DNA from: an uncultured Spartobacteria bacterium
GTDB lineage: Bacteria > Verrucomicrobiota > Verrucomicrobiia > Chthoniobacterales > Chthoniobacteraceae
Direction: 5' to 3'
Length of the DNA stretch: 64,000 nucleotides
Assembly (NCBI GenBank): GCA_903919125.1
Contig: CAIXGS010000004.1
Coordinates: forward strand, 84,407 to 148,406
Below the pieces are notes generated by a model that was given only the letters and a program-made list of their open reading frames with translations, searched no databases and had not been told where the DNA came from. Position numbers and translations under genes: made by a program. Every line of letters starts with the position of its first letter. Position 1 is the stretch's first letter. This document shows positions 44,173 through 54,114 of this stretch, piece after piece.

Positions 44173-45357
44173 TTACGGGAGCGTCGCGGCTGCAATTGCC
44201 CGTTGCTCCAGTTCCAAAAGGGCCGCCTCCATAGACTCCATGCAGATGGTGTTCACTTCAAATCGCGCTCCTATGCCTCTGGGGAGAGTGATGCAAAGTT
44301 CGCCGCCCAAATGTTCCTGAAAGTCGCGCAGTCCCGCGAAAATGAGGCGCTGCCCGGAGTCGTCGCGCAAACTCAGGGTATCGAACCAGAGCGCAAAGCC
44401 GCTTTGGCGCAGGCCGACCTCGATGCGTTGCAGTTCATCCGAGGTGAGCCAGCCTTGGCGTTGCGCATAAATGGAATCCAGTAAAACCCCAGTCGCCACG
44501 GCCTCCCCGTGGGACACCGCAAAGTCCGAAAGCAACTCCAGCTTGTGCGCCGACCAATGACCGAAGTCCAGCGGACGTGCGGTGCCGTATTCGAAGGGGT
44601 CGCCGTTGGAGCGGATATGGTCCAAATGCAACGTGGCACAGCGAGTGACCAGTTCGGTCATGGCATCAAAGTCGCGTGCGGGATAGCGCGGGGCGGCCTC
44701 GCAAAGATCATCGAAAAAGGCGCGGTCTCTTATGATGGCGACTTTAAAAGCTTCGGCGATCCCGCTTAACCAATCCCGATCGGGCAGTGTACGCAGGAAT
44801 TCAAAGTCGTTGAGCACGGCAAAGGGCGGCGCAAAGGTGCCCAGTGCATTCTTTCCAAAGTAGTTAATCGCGTTCTTAACACCAACACCGGCATCGTTTT
44901 GCGCCAGCACCGTCGTCGGCACCCGAATAAGACGCAGCCCTCGGTGTACTAGCGCCGCTGCAAACCCGATCGCGTCCAACAGCGCCCCGCCGCCTACCGC
45001 CACGACGTAGGATTGCCGGTCCATACGTAGCGTCAAAAGTTGGCGCATTACGGATTCCGCGTAACGCAGGTCGTTCTTACAGGCCTCACCTCCGGGCACT
45101 GACTGCACTTCGCCGGCAAGTTCAAGCGTCGCCGCGTTCGCCTCAAAATAAGCCACGATTCGAGCGCTCAGGCCCGGGTCCCGCTCCAGAATTCGAGAGT
45201 CCACGTATACAATGGCCCGATGCCGGCGGGCCTCGTTCAAGCGGCCTGCGGTTTGGGCTAGCACAGGGTTTTCTAGCGCAAACAAATCTCGAGTGAAAAC
45301 CACCGGGAATTCCCAATTAACGCTGATTTGCTGATGATAGGTTGGGGAAACTTCCAT
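44173..45357 (-). CDS. eboD: 3-dehydroquinate synthase-like protein, EboD type
   Basis: The ATG at 45357 gives 394 aa; the frame is open further upstream without a better start. The NAD-binding part has YVVAVGGGALLDAIGFAAAL, and the metal ligands of the fold are kept: Glu in GIAEAFKVAI, His in LDFGHWSAHKLE and His in SHGEAVATGV. RPLDFGHWSAHKLE is characteristic of EboD rather than of AroB, which has NxGHTxGHAxE. EboD normally sits in an eboABCDEF cluster of poorly known function; none of the other ebo genes is seen here except possibly the TIM-barrel neighbour. A sugar-phosphate cyclase is an alternative. Confidence 0.75.
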   Translation of the reverse strand: MEVSPTYHQQISVNWEFPVVFTRDLFALENPVLAQTAGRLNEARRHRAIVYVDSRILERDPGLSARIVAYFEANAATLELAGEVQSVPGGEACKNDLRYAESVMRQLLTLRMDRQSYVVAVGGGALLDAIGFAAALVHRGLRLIRVPTTVLAQNDAGVGVKNAINYFGKNALGTFAPPFAVLNDFEFLRTLPDRDWLSGIAEAFKVAIIRDRAFFDDLCEAAPRYPARDFDAMTELVTRCATLHLDHIRSNGDPFEYGTARPLDFGHWSAHKLELLSDFAVSHGEAVATGVLLDSIYAQRQGWLTSDELQRIEVGLRQSGFALWFDTLSLRDDSGQRLIFAGLRDFQEHLGGELCITLPRGIGARFEVNTICMESMEAALLELEQRAIAAATLP

Positions 45358-45586
45358 GGGGTGGGGGACGAGTAGACTGGATGCTGGGTGGGATAGACAA
45401 TCCTGATTTGCAGGCGCTTCTTTGGTGAAAGGTCGAGTGCGGCATAAAGTCCGCCGAGGCAACTGCAAATAACCGTCACTATTCCCTTATGGGGAGGACC
45501 ACCACACCGTGTGCAATATTCCCAAATGCAGTGCCGCCTCTTAAGATGACCTTGATTAAACCCTCGCATTGTGAGATGCTGGTGCT

Positions 45587-45829
45587 GTGAATGATAGCGA
45601 TCCTCAATCCGACGCCGTTAGGTTGATTGTGCTTCAAAAAATGTCACCCTCGCGAAGATTTGCCATGGCGGCAGGTTGGAGTAACTCTCTACGCGAGTTG
45701 ATACGCTCTGGCTTGAAACAGCAATTTAGTGAGGAGTCCGAGGAGTTCCGCCGCCGACTTTTAGCCGATCGCTGGTTGGGGGTCGAGTTGGCCTCAAAGG
45801 TGTACGGTCGGAAGGATAGTCATGGATGA
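45587..45829 (+). CDS. Small partner of nucleotidyltransferase, hypothetical
   Basis: An 80-aa frame overlapping the next gene by 8 bp. The middle part (LQKMSPSRRFAMAAGWSNSL) is followed by a helical segment with QQFSEESEEFRRRLLADRW. Together with 26709-26891 it forms the same layout of small ORF then nucleotidyltransferase-fold protein. No domain recognised. An antitoxin role is inferred from position. Confidence 0.6.
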   Translation: MNDSDPQSDAVRLIVLQKMSPSRRFAMAAGWSNSLRELIRSGLKQQFSEESEEFRRRLLADRWLGVELASKVYGRKDSHG

Positions 45830-46406
45830 GAGCCTCAGGGTTACGCTCACAATTGCAGGGATTCTGGACTCGCTTGAAGTGCGATGGTTCCTTGGGGGAT
45901 CGCTGGCGAGTTCAGTACATGGGATCCCTCGCGCTACTTTGGATGCGGATATCGTCGCAGATTTGAGGTTGGTAACGGTTCTCCCGCTTTTAAAGGCACT
46001 TGGCGAGGATTGGTACGCGGAGGAAGGGGCGATCCGCATGGCTATTGCCGAGCGGAGTTCCTTTAATTTGATCCACTTTAGTTCAGCGATGAAGGTGGAT
46101 GTTTTTGTGCCAAAGTTGCGCCGTTTCGAAGGAGAGCAATTTAGTAGGGCGAAACGGATACCGATCGTTGAGGGAAGCGGCATCGAAATTCCGATATGCT
46201 CGCCAGAGGACATTGTGATCGCTAAACTGGAATGGTACCGAGCTGGAGGAGAACTTTCCGAGCGGCAGTGGGGAGATGTTCTTGGGGTGCTCAGAGTGAA
46301 TTCAAAGCAGTTGGATCTAGAAGTGATGCGATCCAACGCCAATGAACTCGGCGTGACTGATTTAATGATGAAGGCATTAGTTGAAGTGGGTTTAACTGGG
46401 AATTAG
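45822..46406 (+). CDS. Nucleotidyltransferase-fold protein (AbiEii/DUF6036-like)
   Basis: A 194-aa product; VRWFLGGSLASSVHGIPRAT then LDADIVADLR gives the GGS and DxD elements of the nucleotidyltransferase fold, here complete. KVDVFVPKLRRFEGEQFSRA and CSPEDIVIAKLEWYRAGGEL are typical of the same family. It is coupled to the small ORF before it. Probably a toxin-antitoxin-like unit; the 298 bp to purL holds no recognised feature. Confidence 0.75.
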   Translation: MDESLRVTLTIAGILDSLEVRWFLGGSLASSVHGIPRATLDADIVADLRLVTVLPLLKALGEDWYAEEGAIRMAIAERSSFNLIHFSSAMKVDVFVPKLRRFEGEQFSRAKRIPIVEGSGIEIPICSPEDIVIAKLEWYRAGGELSERQWGDVLGVLRVNSKQLDLEVMRSNANELGVTDLMMKALVEVGLTGN

Positions 46407-46704
46407 GAGACGAAGCGGAACCCGTACACCGACGAGAATCCTCATGGTGTTTCTGCGTTGGGAAGCGTTTTAGGTGGTCTGGGGTTTTGCGTGAGTTAAG
46501 AAAATGGCCCTAGAGCTCGTTTGCTAAGAACTGGGGACGGGTATGCGTTCGTGCTGGCTCAAACAAACGCTCCCTTCCAGATATGGAGGTTGACTGAGGG
46601 ATTCTTGAGCAAACGTTTGTCGAAGCGTCTGGCTCTTGGCTACTCTGGCTGTTTTGCTGACATAGTTTCGCGCTTTAAAAACCTCATTCCAACAGCCCTC
46701 ATCC

Positions 46705-49700
46705 ATGTTGCTCCTTCGCGGTTCCCAAGCTTTCTCTGATTCACGCCTTCAAGCGCTGCGCCAAAACTTAATCTCAGCGGGGCTGCCAATCGCGTCTTTA
46801 AGCGCTGCGTTTGCTCATCTCGTAGTCACGCGCACGCCGCACCAGAGTCTGTCTCCCGAACAGCACTCCGTTTTGGAGCAGATTTTAACCTACGGCCCGA
46901 CGCGATCCACGCCGGTGATTAGCGGGTTTCTGAAAATCGTTGCCCCGCGTCCCGGTACGATTTCTCCGTGGTCCTCCAAGGCGACCGACATCGCGCACCT
47001 CTGTGGTTTGGACGCCGTAGAGCGGATCGAGCGCGTGGTTGTTTACACGCTGGACGTTGGGACGGAGTCGCTCACGCCTACGCAACTCACGAAGGTGGAG
47101 GCACTGCTGCACGACCGTATGACGGAAGCAGTTTTTTCGGATTTTGATGCTCTGGCGACTCTCTTCCAACGTGAGTCACCTCGTCAGATGGTCGTCATTC
47201 CTGTGCTTGCCCAAGGAAGGTCTGCCCTAGAAGCCGCCAACCGCTCACTAGGTTTGGCCCTCGCCGAGGACGAAATTGATTACCTTCTTGCCAGTTTTAC
47301 AGCATTGGAACGCGATCCTCATGACATTGAGTTGATGATGTTCGCCCAAGCGAATTCCGAACATTGCCGTCACAAAATCTTTAACGCTACTTGGGAAATT
47401 GATGGAGAGGAACGCGATCTTTCGTTGTTCCAGATGATCCGAAATACGTACAAACTGCACAGCGAAGGCATTCTTTCTGCCTATAAAGATAACGCTGCCG
47501 TCTTTAAGGGTTTCGACGGAGGTCGTTTCTATGCCGATGCCCAAAGTGGTGAGTATGCCGCGCACACGGAAGCGGTGCATATTCTCTGTAAGGTTGAAAC
47601 TCACAATCATCCCACAGCAATTGCGCCATTTGCAGGAGCAGCCACTGGCTCGGGAGGGGAGATTCGCGATGAGGGCGCCACGGGTCGCGGTTCCAAACCA
47701 AAGGCGGGTTTGACGGGCTTTTCAGTCTCCAATTTACGCCTGCCCGGCGCGGAAAAGTCGTGGGAGAAAACGCCTGGCAAGCCAGAGCGAATCGTCTCTG
47801 CGCTAGACATTATGTTACAGGGGCCGCTTGGAGCCGCCGCTTTCAACAATGAGTTTGGTCGTCCGGCATTGTGCGGTTATTTCCGAAGTTACGAGGCGGA
47901 AGTACCCAGTGCGCAAGGTGCGGAATGGTGTGGGTATCACAAGCCCATTATGCTCGCAGGTGGGTTGGGTAATATCAAAACGGAGCACGTCGAAAAGGGC
48001 GTCGTCTCTCCGGGGGACGCCTTGATTGTATTGGGCGGGCCGGCGATGTTGATCGGGCTCGGCGGGGGCGCGGCAAGTTCGGTGGCGAGCGGTTCGGGTA
48101 ACGCGGACTTGGACTTCGCCAGCGTGCAGCGCGACAACGCAGAGATGGAGCGGCGTGCGCAAGAAGTGATTGATCGTTGCTGGGCGCAAGGGGCGGAGAA
48201 TCCGATTTTGTTCATCCACGACGTGGGGGCAGGTGGCATCTCCAACGCGTTACCCGAGTTGGTGAACGATGCGGGCAGAGGCGGCCATTTCGAGTTGCGT
48301 AAGGTGCCCAATGCGGAGCCCGGCATGAGTCCGCTCGAGATTTGGTGCAACGAGGCCCAGGAGCGTTACGTCCTCGCCGTCGCGGCGGCGCGCTTGCCGG
48401 AGTTTGTGCGGTTGTGCGAGCGGGAACGCTGCCCCTTCGCCGTGGTTGGAGAGGCGACGGCGGCGAGGACGCTCGTGTTGGATGATGCTCATTTCCAAAA
48501 CCGTCCCATCGATCTGCCGCTTGAGACGCTGCTGGGCAAACCGCCTCGGATGCACCGCAAGGCGACTACGCTAAAACGCCCGCTTTCGCCGCTGCAACTT
48601 GGGGGCATTTCTCTGAAAGAAGCCGCGACTCTAGTGCTGGGGCATCCCACGGTTGCTGACAAAAGCTTTCTCATCACCATCGGGGATCGCACGATCACGG
48701 GGTTAGTGGCTCGCGACCAGATGGTCGGTCCTTGGCAGGTGCCAGTCGCCGACTGTGCCGTCACGGCGGCTGCTTTTGACGTGTACACGGGCGAGGCAAT
48801 GGCCATGGGCGAACGCACGCCCGTGGCGGTGAATTCGGCGGCGGCCTCGGCGCGGCTTGCCGTGGGAGAGGCGCTGACTAATCTTGCTGCGGCTGCAATC
48901 GGCGACCTCGGCCAGGTAAACTTGTCTGCTAACTGGATGGCCGCGCCCGCTATTGCCGGTGAGGGCGCTGACCTGTATGCAGCGGTGCAGGCTGTCGGTA
49001 TGGAGCTTTGTCCAGCCTTGGGGATCACCATCCCGGTTGGGAAAGATTCCATGAGCATGAGCACTGTTTGGGAACAGGACGGCGCGGAAAAGCGGGTCAC
49101 AGCGCCGCTTTCGCTGATTGTCTCAGCCTTCGCTCCCTGCCGCGACATTCGCCGGACACTCACCCCGCAACTGTATCCGGTACAAGACTCGCGGCTGCTC
49201 TTGCTCGATTTGGGACGCGGACAGAACCGGCTTGGCGGCTCGATTCTCGCACAAGTCTGTTCGCAAACTGGGGCGAACGCTCCGGACGTGGATTCTGCTG
49301 CGGAGCTGAAAGCGTTTTGGAATGCGGTTCAGGAGCTGTCCGAAAAAGGGTTGCTTCTCGCGTATCACGACCGTTCGGATGGTGGAGTTCTGGCGTGTGT
49401 GTTGGAGATGTGTTTTGCGGGAAGGGTTGGTGTGGAGCTCGCCCTTGAGGAAGACCAGGACGCATTTGCGGCGCTTTTCAGCGAGGAACTTGGAGCCGTA
49501 GTGCAGGTGCTTGAGAGCAATTTGGAGGCGGTAAAAGCCGTTTTGGAAAGGCATCAAATCGCCTCGTTGACCCATGAGATAGGCCGTCCCGTGGTTTCGG
49601 ATCATTTTAGAGTGACGCAGAAAGGGGCCATTTTGCTGGAAGGTTCTCTGCCAGAATGGAGGCGCATTTGGTCGGAGGTCACGTATCGCATGGCCACTCT

Positions 49701-50589
49701 TCGGGACGATCCTCAGTGTGCGCAGGAGGAAATGGCATGGAAGCTGGATGCACACGATCCCGGAATTTCTCCTCTTGTTAATTTTGACATCCGCTTTGGA
49801 GCCGACTTCAGCAATCCCGCGCCTATGGCGATTCTGCGCGAGCAGGGTGTCAACGGGCAGGTGGAAATGGCCGCTGCTTTTACGAAGGCCGGCTTCAAAG
49901 CGGTGGATGTCCATATGAGCGATATTCTTTCGGGGAGGGTGTCGCTGTCTTCGTTCCGTGGGTTGGCGGCCTGTGGCGGGTTCAGTTACGGCGATGTTTT
50001 GGGTGCGGGGGAGGGCTGGGCGAAGAGTATCCTGTTTAATCCGAAGGCTCGGGCGGAGTTTGAAGCATTTTTCCAGCGTCAGGACACCTTTGCGCTGGGG
50101 GTGTGCAACGGGTGCCAGATGATGAGCAATTTGCGCTCTCTGATTCCGGGCGCGGATTGGTGGCCTCGCTTTGTGCAGAATCGCTCGGAGCGTTTTGAAG
50201 CGAGGGTGGCCTCGGTGCGTATCGAATCGAGTCCGAGCGTGTTATTTCAAGGAATGGCGGGCGCGGTGCTGCCGGTGGCCGTGGCGCATGGCGAAGGTCT
50301 GGTGGAGTTTGCTGGGCGCGCTGCCATGGAGGCCGCGCATGGCTCCGGTTTGGTGGCTGCTCGCTTCGTGGATAATCACCATGAGGTCACGGAGCATTAT
50401 CCCCTAAACCCCAACGGTTCAGCACATGGAATGACTTCTCTCACATCGAGGGACGGCCGAGTGACTATCCTTATGCCGCACCCGGAGCGGGTTTTCAGGG
50501 CAGTCCAACAGAGTTGGTTGCCTCCAGGATGGGATGGAGACGCCCCGTGGCTTCGATTTTTCCGAAATGCCCGGCAATGGGTGGGTTGA
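46705..50589 (+). CDS. purL: Phosphoribosylformylglycinamidine synthase, single-chain type
   Basis: A 1294-aa protein, the length of the large proteobacterial/eukaryotic-type FGAM synthase, with both AIRS-like halves ([58 protein letters not shown]) and a C-terminal glutamine amidotransferase. The triad is seen as C1134 in [10 protein letters not shown] with H1259 and E1261 in MPHPERVFR. It converts FGAR to FGAM with glutamine and ATP in purine synthesis, in the cytoplasm. No separate purQ or purS is needed. Gene stands alone here. Confidence 0.95.
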   Translation: MLLLRGSQAFSDSRLQALRQNLISAGLPIASLSAAFAHLVVTRTPHQSLSPEQHSVLEQILTYGPTRSTPVISGFLKIVAPRPGTISPWSSKATDIAHLCGLDAVERIERVVVYTLDVGTESLTPTQLTKVEALLHDRMTEAVFSDFDALATLFQRESPRQMVVIPVLAQGRSALEAANRSLGLALAEDEIDYLLASFTALERDPHDIELMMFAQANSEHCRHKIFNATWEIDGEERDLSLFQMIRNTYKLHSEGILSAYKDNAAVFKGFDGGRFYADAQSGEYAAHTEAVHILCKVETHNHPTAIAPFAGAATGSGGEIRDEGATGRGSKPKAGLTGFSVSNLRLPGAEKSWEKTPGKPERIVSALDIMLQGPLGAAAFNNEFGRPALCGYFRSYEAEVPSAQGAEWCGYHKPIMLAGGLGNIKTEHVEKGVVSPGDALIVLGGPAMLIGLGGGAASSVASGSGNADLDFASVQRDNAEMERRAQEVIDRCWAQGAENPILFIHDVGAGGISNALPELVNDAGRGGHFELRKVPNAEPGMSPLEIWCNEAQERYVLAVAAARLPEFVRLCERERCPFAVVGEATAARTLVLDDAHFQNRPIDLPLETLLGKPPRMHRKATTLKRPLSPLQLGGISLKEAATLVLGHPTVADKSFLITIGDRTITGLVARDQMVGPWQVPVADCAVTAAAFDVYTGEAMAMGERTPVAVNSAAASARLAVGEALTNLAAAAIGDLGQVNLSANWMAAPAIAGEGADLYAAVQAVGMELCPALGITIPVGKDSMSMSTVWEQDGAEKRVTAPLSLIVSAFAPCRDIRRTLTPQLYPVQDSRLLLLDLGRGQNRLGGSILAQVCSQTGANAPDVDSAAELKAFWNAVQELSEKGLLLAYHDRSDGGVLACVLEMCFAGRVGVELALEEDQDAFAALFSEELGAVVQVLESNLEAVKAVLERHQIASLTHEIGRPVVSDHFRVTQKGAILLEGSLPEWRRIWSEVTYRMATLRDDPQCAQEEMAWKLDAHDPGISPLVNFDIRFGADFSNPAPMAILREQGVNGQVEMAAAFTKAGFKAVDVHMSDILSGRVSLSSFRGLAACGGFSYGDVLGAGEGWAKSILFNPKARAEFEAFFQRQDTFALGVCNGCQMMSNLRSLIPGADWWPRFVQNRSERFEARVASVRIESSPSVLFQGMAGAVLPVAVAHGEGLVEFAGRAAMEAAHGSGLVAARFVDNHHEVTEHYPLNPNGSAHGMTSLTSRDGRVTILMPHPERVFRAVQQSWLPPGWDGDAPWLRFFRNARQWVG

Positions 50590-50843
50590 TCCCCAATGAA
50601 GCGTTGGAGCAAGTGAAAAGGGCGGGGCGCATCGCACCGAACCATTGAGCGTTAACTTTGGCCGACCTTCTGAATGCTCGTGCACGGAGGGAATGTCTTT
50701 CGGCTCTCAAATAATAAGTTTCGTTGCTTTTGGCATTTGAGTGGACGCGTTAATGAAGCAAAGGGAGGAGTTATTACCTGAGTTGACGAACGAGAACGAT
50801 GGTGGTTGGAGTTAAAGCTGGGAATTGAAGCGTTAAATTTTTT

Positions 50844-50870
50844 TTGACATTAGTATAACCATCTTTTAAA
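50844..50870 (+). promoter_or_regulatory. Promoter for 50879 gene
   Basis: TTGACA at 50844-50849 and TTTAAA at 50865-50870, 15 bp apart, just before an ATG at 50879. The expected transcription start falls within a few bases of that ATG and no ribosome site is seen, so the mRNA may be leaderless. Confidence 0.45.
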
Positions 50871-50878
50871 AAGCTTTT

Positions 50879-51301
50879 ATGGAACACCAACAACACCATG
50901 AAAGTGCCGGCCACGGTACAGAACATCACAGTGAAGAAAGCCGTATCCACCAGCTTATTAAAGCTCAAGTGGATCAACTTCTTCACAAGCGGAAAGAAGT
51001 GCTTTCCAAAGTGCAGACTGAATTAGACGACATCGATCGTGCGCTTCATCAACTAGGCCATGAGTCTCCTGGTTCGCACTCTTCTCATTCTCCGAAGCAA
51101 AAGCGTCGGGCGCGTATTTCGGACGATGAAATTAAGAATTTGCTCAAAGGGTTTATGCACCATGGAACTCATTACACTGGCGCAGATATTTTGAAGAAGA
51201 CCGGAATCAAAGCCTCGCGTTTCGCCAATTTTAAGGCAGCCAATAAGGGCTTCCTCAAGACGCATGGCGCTAAGCGTGCGATGACCTACTCAGTGGAGTA
51301 G
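50879..51301 (+). CDS. Small basic, histidine-rich hypothetical protein
   Basis: A 140-aa product. The N-terminus is rich in His (MEHQQHHESAGHGTEHHSEE), the middle is a probable coiled coil (LLHKRKEVLSKVQTELDDID), a basic KQKRRARISDDEIKN follows, and the end (YTGADILKKTGIKASRFANF) could be a small helix-turn-helix-like fold. No known family. It has a strong promoter and a terminator downstream, so it is probably well expressed; nucleic-acid binding is a guess from the charge. Confidence 0.7.
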   Translation: MEHQQHHESAGHGTEHHSEESRIHQLIKAQVDQLLHKRKEVLSKVQTELDDIDRALHQLGHESPGSHSSHSPKQKRRARISDDEIKNLLKGFMHHGTHYTGADILKKTGIKASRFANFKAANKGFLKTHGAKRAMTYSVE

Positions 51302-51442
51302 ACTGCCTTTCGGAAACGGTTAGTGCTCCCTAGAACATTCGACGTTTCCGTCGCTGTCGGGAATTAGGTCGACTTCAATCGATACGAGCAGATTTTCCTT
51401 TCTGCTTTGCGTTGCGTTAAAAACTGATGTGCGCAGCGTTAA

Positions 51443-51480
51443 GAAAGCCGGCAACCTTGTAAGGGGTTGCCGGTTTTCTT
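51443..51480 (+). terminator. Rho-independent terminator
   Basis: A perfect 9-bp stem CCGGCAACC/GGTTGCCGG (51448-51456 with 51465-51473), loop of 8, preceded by GAAAG and followed by TTTTCTTTT. It should end the transcript of the 50879 gene, about 145 bp after its stop. The 51302-51440 stretch shows no other feature. Confidence 0.85.
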
Positions 51481-51682
51481 TTGGAAATATACTGATTTGA
51501 GCCGCTCGGTGGTTAAATTAAAACAACGAGATTTGGCTTATTTATTGCAGCTCACAACGTGCGGTACGCCTGATTTTATTTCCTGTATTCCACGCGTTTC
51601 CAAACCATTTTTCACCGCCAGCTTAGGATGCAGATCTGTTTGCGTTAATGGGTGAGTCCTAAATTTATTCACCAAACTTTGA

Positions 51683-52216
51683 ATGAGCTTCTGGATCGTC
51701 CTACTTATCTGTCTGTTTATTTTGGCTGTGCAATCCGCAGTAATCATCGCCACTGCGTTGCATGCCTTACGTGGCAAAGTGGAATTACGTTGGAATACGT
51801 ACCTTGGTTTACAAAAATTATTACTTAAACAGATAGAGGACGCGGGTGGAGTGCAGGTGCAGAGCTTTGAATTGCTCACCCGCGACGTAGGTAAAGGGTT
51901 TGAGGATTCTTTGGTAATGGCCTGTGTGAGACAGGCGGCAGCTGAGTTAGCCTGTAATCAGGTTCATTGGACTGATTGCCTGCGGCAACATGCTTTGCGT
52001 AAGGGGCTTTTGCCACAACAGAGCGCCTTGCCTCTGCGTGTTCTCCACGCCCGCCAAGCGTATGACGCGGCGGTACACTCCTTTGAAAGGATGCGACTGG
52101 GGTTTGCGGCGTCACTCTTGGCTCGTTGGTTGGGGCTCGGGCCGGTGTATCATCTCGAGAGTGCAATGAATGCGGAGTGCGATTCCAACGTTGGCACGGG
52201 AGCAGATGCCAGTTAG
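51683..52216 (+). CDS. Membrane-anchored hypothetical protein, LemA-like layout
   Basis: A 177-aa product with one N-terminal membrane helix (WIVLLICLFILAVQSAVIIA), then a helical region (VELRWNTYLGLQKLLLKQIE and LHARQAYDAAVHSFERMRLG) reminiscent of LemA proteins. The match is weak, and the family motif LVxxxxxYAxHE is not seen. It precedes ccsA by 23 bp and may be cotranscribed. The function is unknown. Confidence 0.5.
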   Translation: MSFWIVLLICLFILAVQSAVIIATALHALRGKVELRWNTYLGLQKLLLKQIEDAGGVQVQSFELLTRDVGKGFEDSLVMACVRQAAAELACNQVHWTDCLRQHALRKGLLPQQSALPLRVLHARQAYDAAVHSFERMRLGFAASLLARWLGLGPVYHLESAMNAECDSNVGTGADAS

Positions 52217-52239
52217 TGTGGTCCTGGAAATAGCCGATT

Positions 52240-53022
52240 ATGGACCGCACAGCGCTGGTGGCATCCACCCTTTGTTTTTTGGCGGGCTTTGCACTGTCGG
52301 TGCAAGCCTTGAGGGCGCGTGCCCAGGGACCGTCTGCCTCAACGCTTTGGGTGACGCTTGGAGGCTTTTTGCTGCAATCCCTCTGGCTGTATCAGCGAGG
52401 GCAGCTTCTTGGACGTTGCCCGCTGACCAGTCTCTTCGACGTGTTGGTGTTCCTCGCTTGGTCCGTGACTCTCATTTATCTTGGAACGGGCACGACTTAC
52501 AGGCTCTCGCTTTTGGGGGTGTTTACTTCTCCACTGGTCTTCTTGCTCCAGAGTATTGCACTCGTAATACCGATGCCTTCAGGGGCTAAAAGTGTTGTAC
52601 CGGTAAACCCCTGGTTGGAGTTGCACGCAGCGGTGTCGGTGGTGGCTTACGGAGCTTTTGCACTAGCGGGCATCGCTGGGCTCACGCTTCTGGTACAAGA
52701 ACGCCAACTTAAAACGCGTAAACTGCACTCGTTTTTTTATCGGTTTCCGCCCATTCACGACCTTGCGGCGGCAAATCGGCGTCTGGTTTATATTGGCTTT
52801 GCCCTACTGACGCTGGGATTGGTTGCTGGGATTTTTCAGGGGGTTGCGCACGTCAGTTTTCTGCGATTCGTTTCGCTTGGGGTCTGGGTGTTGTACCTAT
52901 TCTTGAGTCTGGCGCTGGGTTGGCGTCGGATCAGTCCGAAGCGCGCCGCTTGGCTGGCTTCCGGAGCGTTTCTTGTGCTTTTAACCACCGTCTGGGCAGT
53001 GCAGTTGGTGGGGAAATCTTAG
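52240..53022 (+). CDS. Cytochrome c assembly protein, CcsA/HemX type
   Basis: A 260-aa polytopic membrane protein with about eight helices (LVASTLCFLAGFALSVQALR, SLFDVLVFLAWSVTLIYL, LHAAVSVVAYGAFALAGIAG). The last segment contains the conserved His/Trp positions for haem handling (PWLELHAAVSVVAYG). CcsA handles haem for cytochrome c maturation; HemX versions influence glutamyl-tRNA reductase. It is 4 bp from hemA, matching the common hemX-hemA order, so both roles are possible. The gene set points to haem supply. Confidence 0.8.
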   Translation: MDRTALVASTLCFLAGFALSVQALRARAQGPSASTLWVTLGGFLLQSLWLYQRGQLLGRCPLTSLFDVLVFLAWSVTLIYLGTGTTYRLSLLGVFTSPLVFLLQSIALVIPMPSGAKSVVPVNPWLELHAAVSVVAYGAFALAGIAGLTLLVQERQLKTRKLHSFFYRFPPIHDLAAANRRLVYIGFALLTLGLVAGIFQGVAHVSFLRFVSLGVWVLYLFLSLALGWRRISPKRAAWLASGAFLVLLTTVWAVQLVGKS

Positions 53023-53026
53023 AGGT

Positions 53027-54106
53027 ATGGAACTCGTTTGCCTAGGACTCAGCCATCGCTCCGCGCCTGTTGAATTACGGGAGCGCTTTGCCATTCCAGA
53101 GATCCAGCAGGGACCGCTTTCTATCGAACTTGCAAGCGTCCCGGGGCTGCATGAAAGTGTCGTGATTTCAACGTGTAACCGAGTCGAATTTTACGCATTA
53201 GCGCAGCATTCGAGCCTTGGGTTTGAGGCGTTGCATGCCGCTTTGGCGCAGCGTGGCATGGAGGTTTCCGGGGACGCATTTTTCCAGCGTTCCTGCGACG
53301 ACGTCGTACGGCACCTTTTCAGGGTGGTGTGCGGTTTAGACTCTATGGTGTTGGGGGAGACGGAGATTTTGGGACAGGTCAAGAAAGCGTATTCTGCGGC
53401 GCAGGAAGCGCGGGCCACTTCGAAGCATCTCAATAAACTTTTTCAACGGGCTTTTAACGTCGCCAAAGAAGTGCGCACCCGCACCAACATCACTAGGGGC
53501 AGCGTATCGGTGGGATCTGCGGCGGTCGAATTGGCTGAACGTATTTTTGGCAAACTCTCTGGCTGCAATGTGATGATCTTGGGCGCGGGAGAGATGAGCG
53601 AACTGACTGCGGGGGCACTTCAGGCCCGCGGGGTGCGTTCGATATTTGTAGCGAATCGTTCCCACGAACGCGCCGTCACTCTGGCGCAGACCATGGGGGG
53701 AAAGGCTGTGCGATTCGAGGAATGGCACGACGAATTTAGTGAGGTCGACATTCTCATTGGTTCGACGGCGGCGCCACACTTTGTACTGACTCGCGCTCAG
53801 TTGGAGCCGCTCATGGTCAGGCGTAGGCAGCGACCGCTATTCTGCATTGATCTGGCTGTGCCTCGGGACATTGATCCAGAGGTCAACCATCTGGACGACG
53901 TTTATCTCTACGACATCGACTCCTTGCAGGCGATTGCCAATCAATCCTTGGAGGAGCGTCGGGGCGAGTTGGTGGTGTGTGAGGCGCTGATTCAAAAACA
54001 TGTGCAAGACTTCCGCGCTTGGCTAGACACCGAGGCGAAGCGCGCCAGCCAAGGTTTACCCGAGTTCCAGCGGCGCTCGGAGGATTCGCCCGTCCATGGT
54101 GTTTAG
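53027..54106 (+). CDS. hemA: Glutamyl-tRNA reductase
   Basis: A 359-aa protein. The catalytic cysteine is C50 in VVISTCNRVEFYA, and AAQEARATSKHLNKLFQRAF and VMILGAGEMSELTAGAL are the conserved catalytic and NADPH-binding parts. The shorter C-terminal dimerisation region is present. It makes glutamate-1-semialdehyde from glutamyl-tRNA in the C5 pathway of haem synthesis. ccsA upstream (4 bp) and hemC downstream (8 bp) show an operon. Confidence 0.95.
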   Translation: MELVCLGLSHRSAPVELRERFAIPEIQQGPLSIELASVPGLHESVVISTCNRVEFYALAQHSSLGFEALHAALAQRGMEVSGDAFFQRSCDDVVRHLFRVVCGLDSMVLGETEILGQVKKAYSAAQEARATSKHLNKLFQRAFNVAKEVRTRTNITRGSVSVGSAAVELAERIFGKLSGCNVMILGAGEMSELTAGALQARGVRSIFVANRSHERAVTLAQTMGGKAVRFEEWHDEFSEVDILIGSTAAPHFVLTRAQLEPLMVRRRQRPLFCIDLAVPRDIDPEVNHLDDVYLYDIDSLQAIANQSLEERRGELVVCEALIQKHVQDFRAWLDTEAKRASQGLPEFQRRSEDSPVHGV

Positions 54107-54114
54107 AAAATTTC

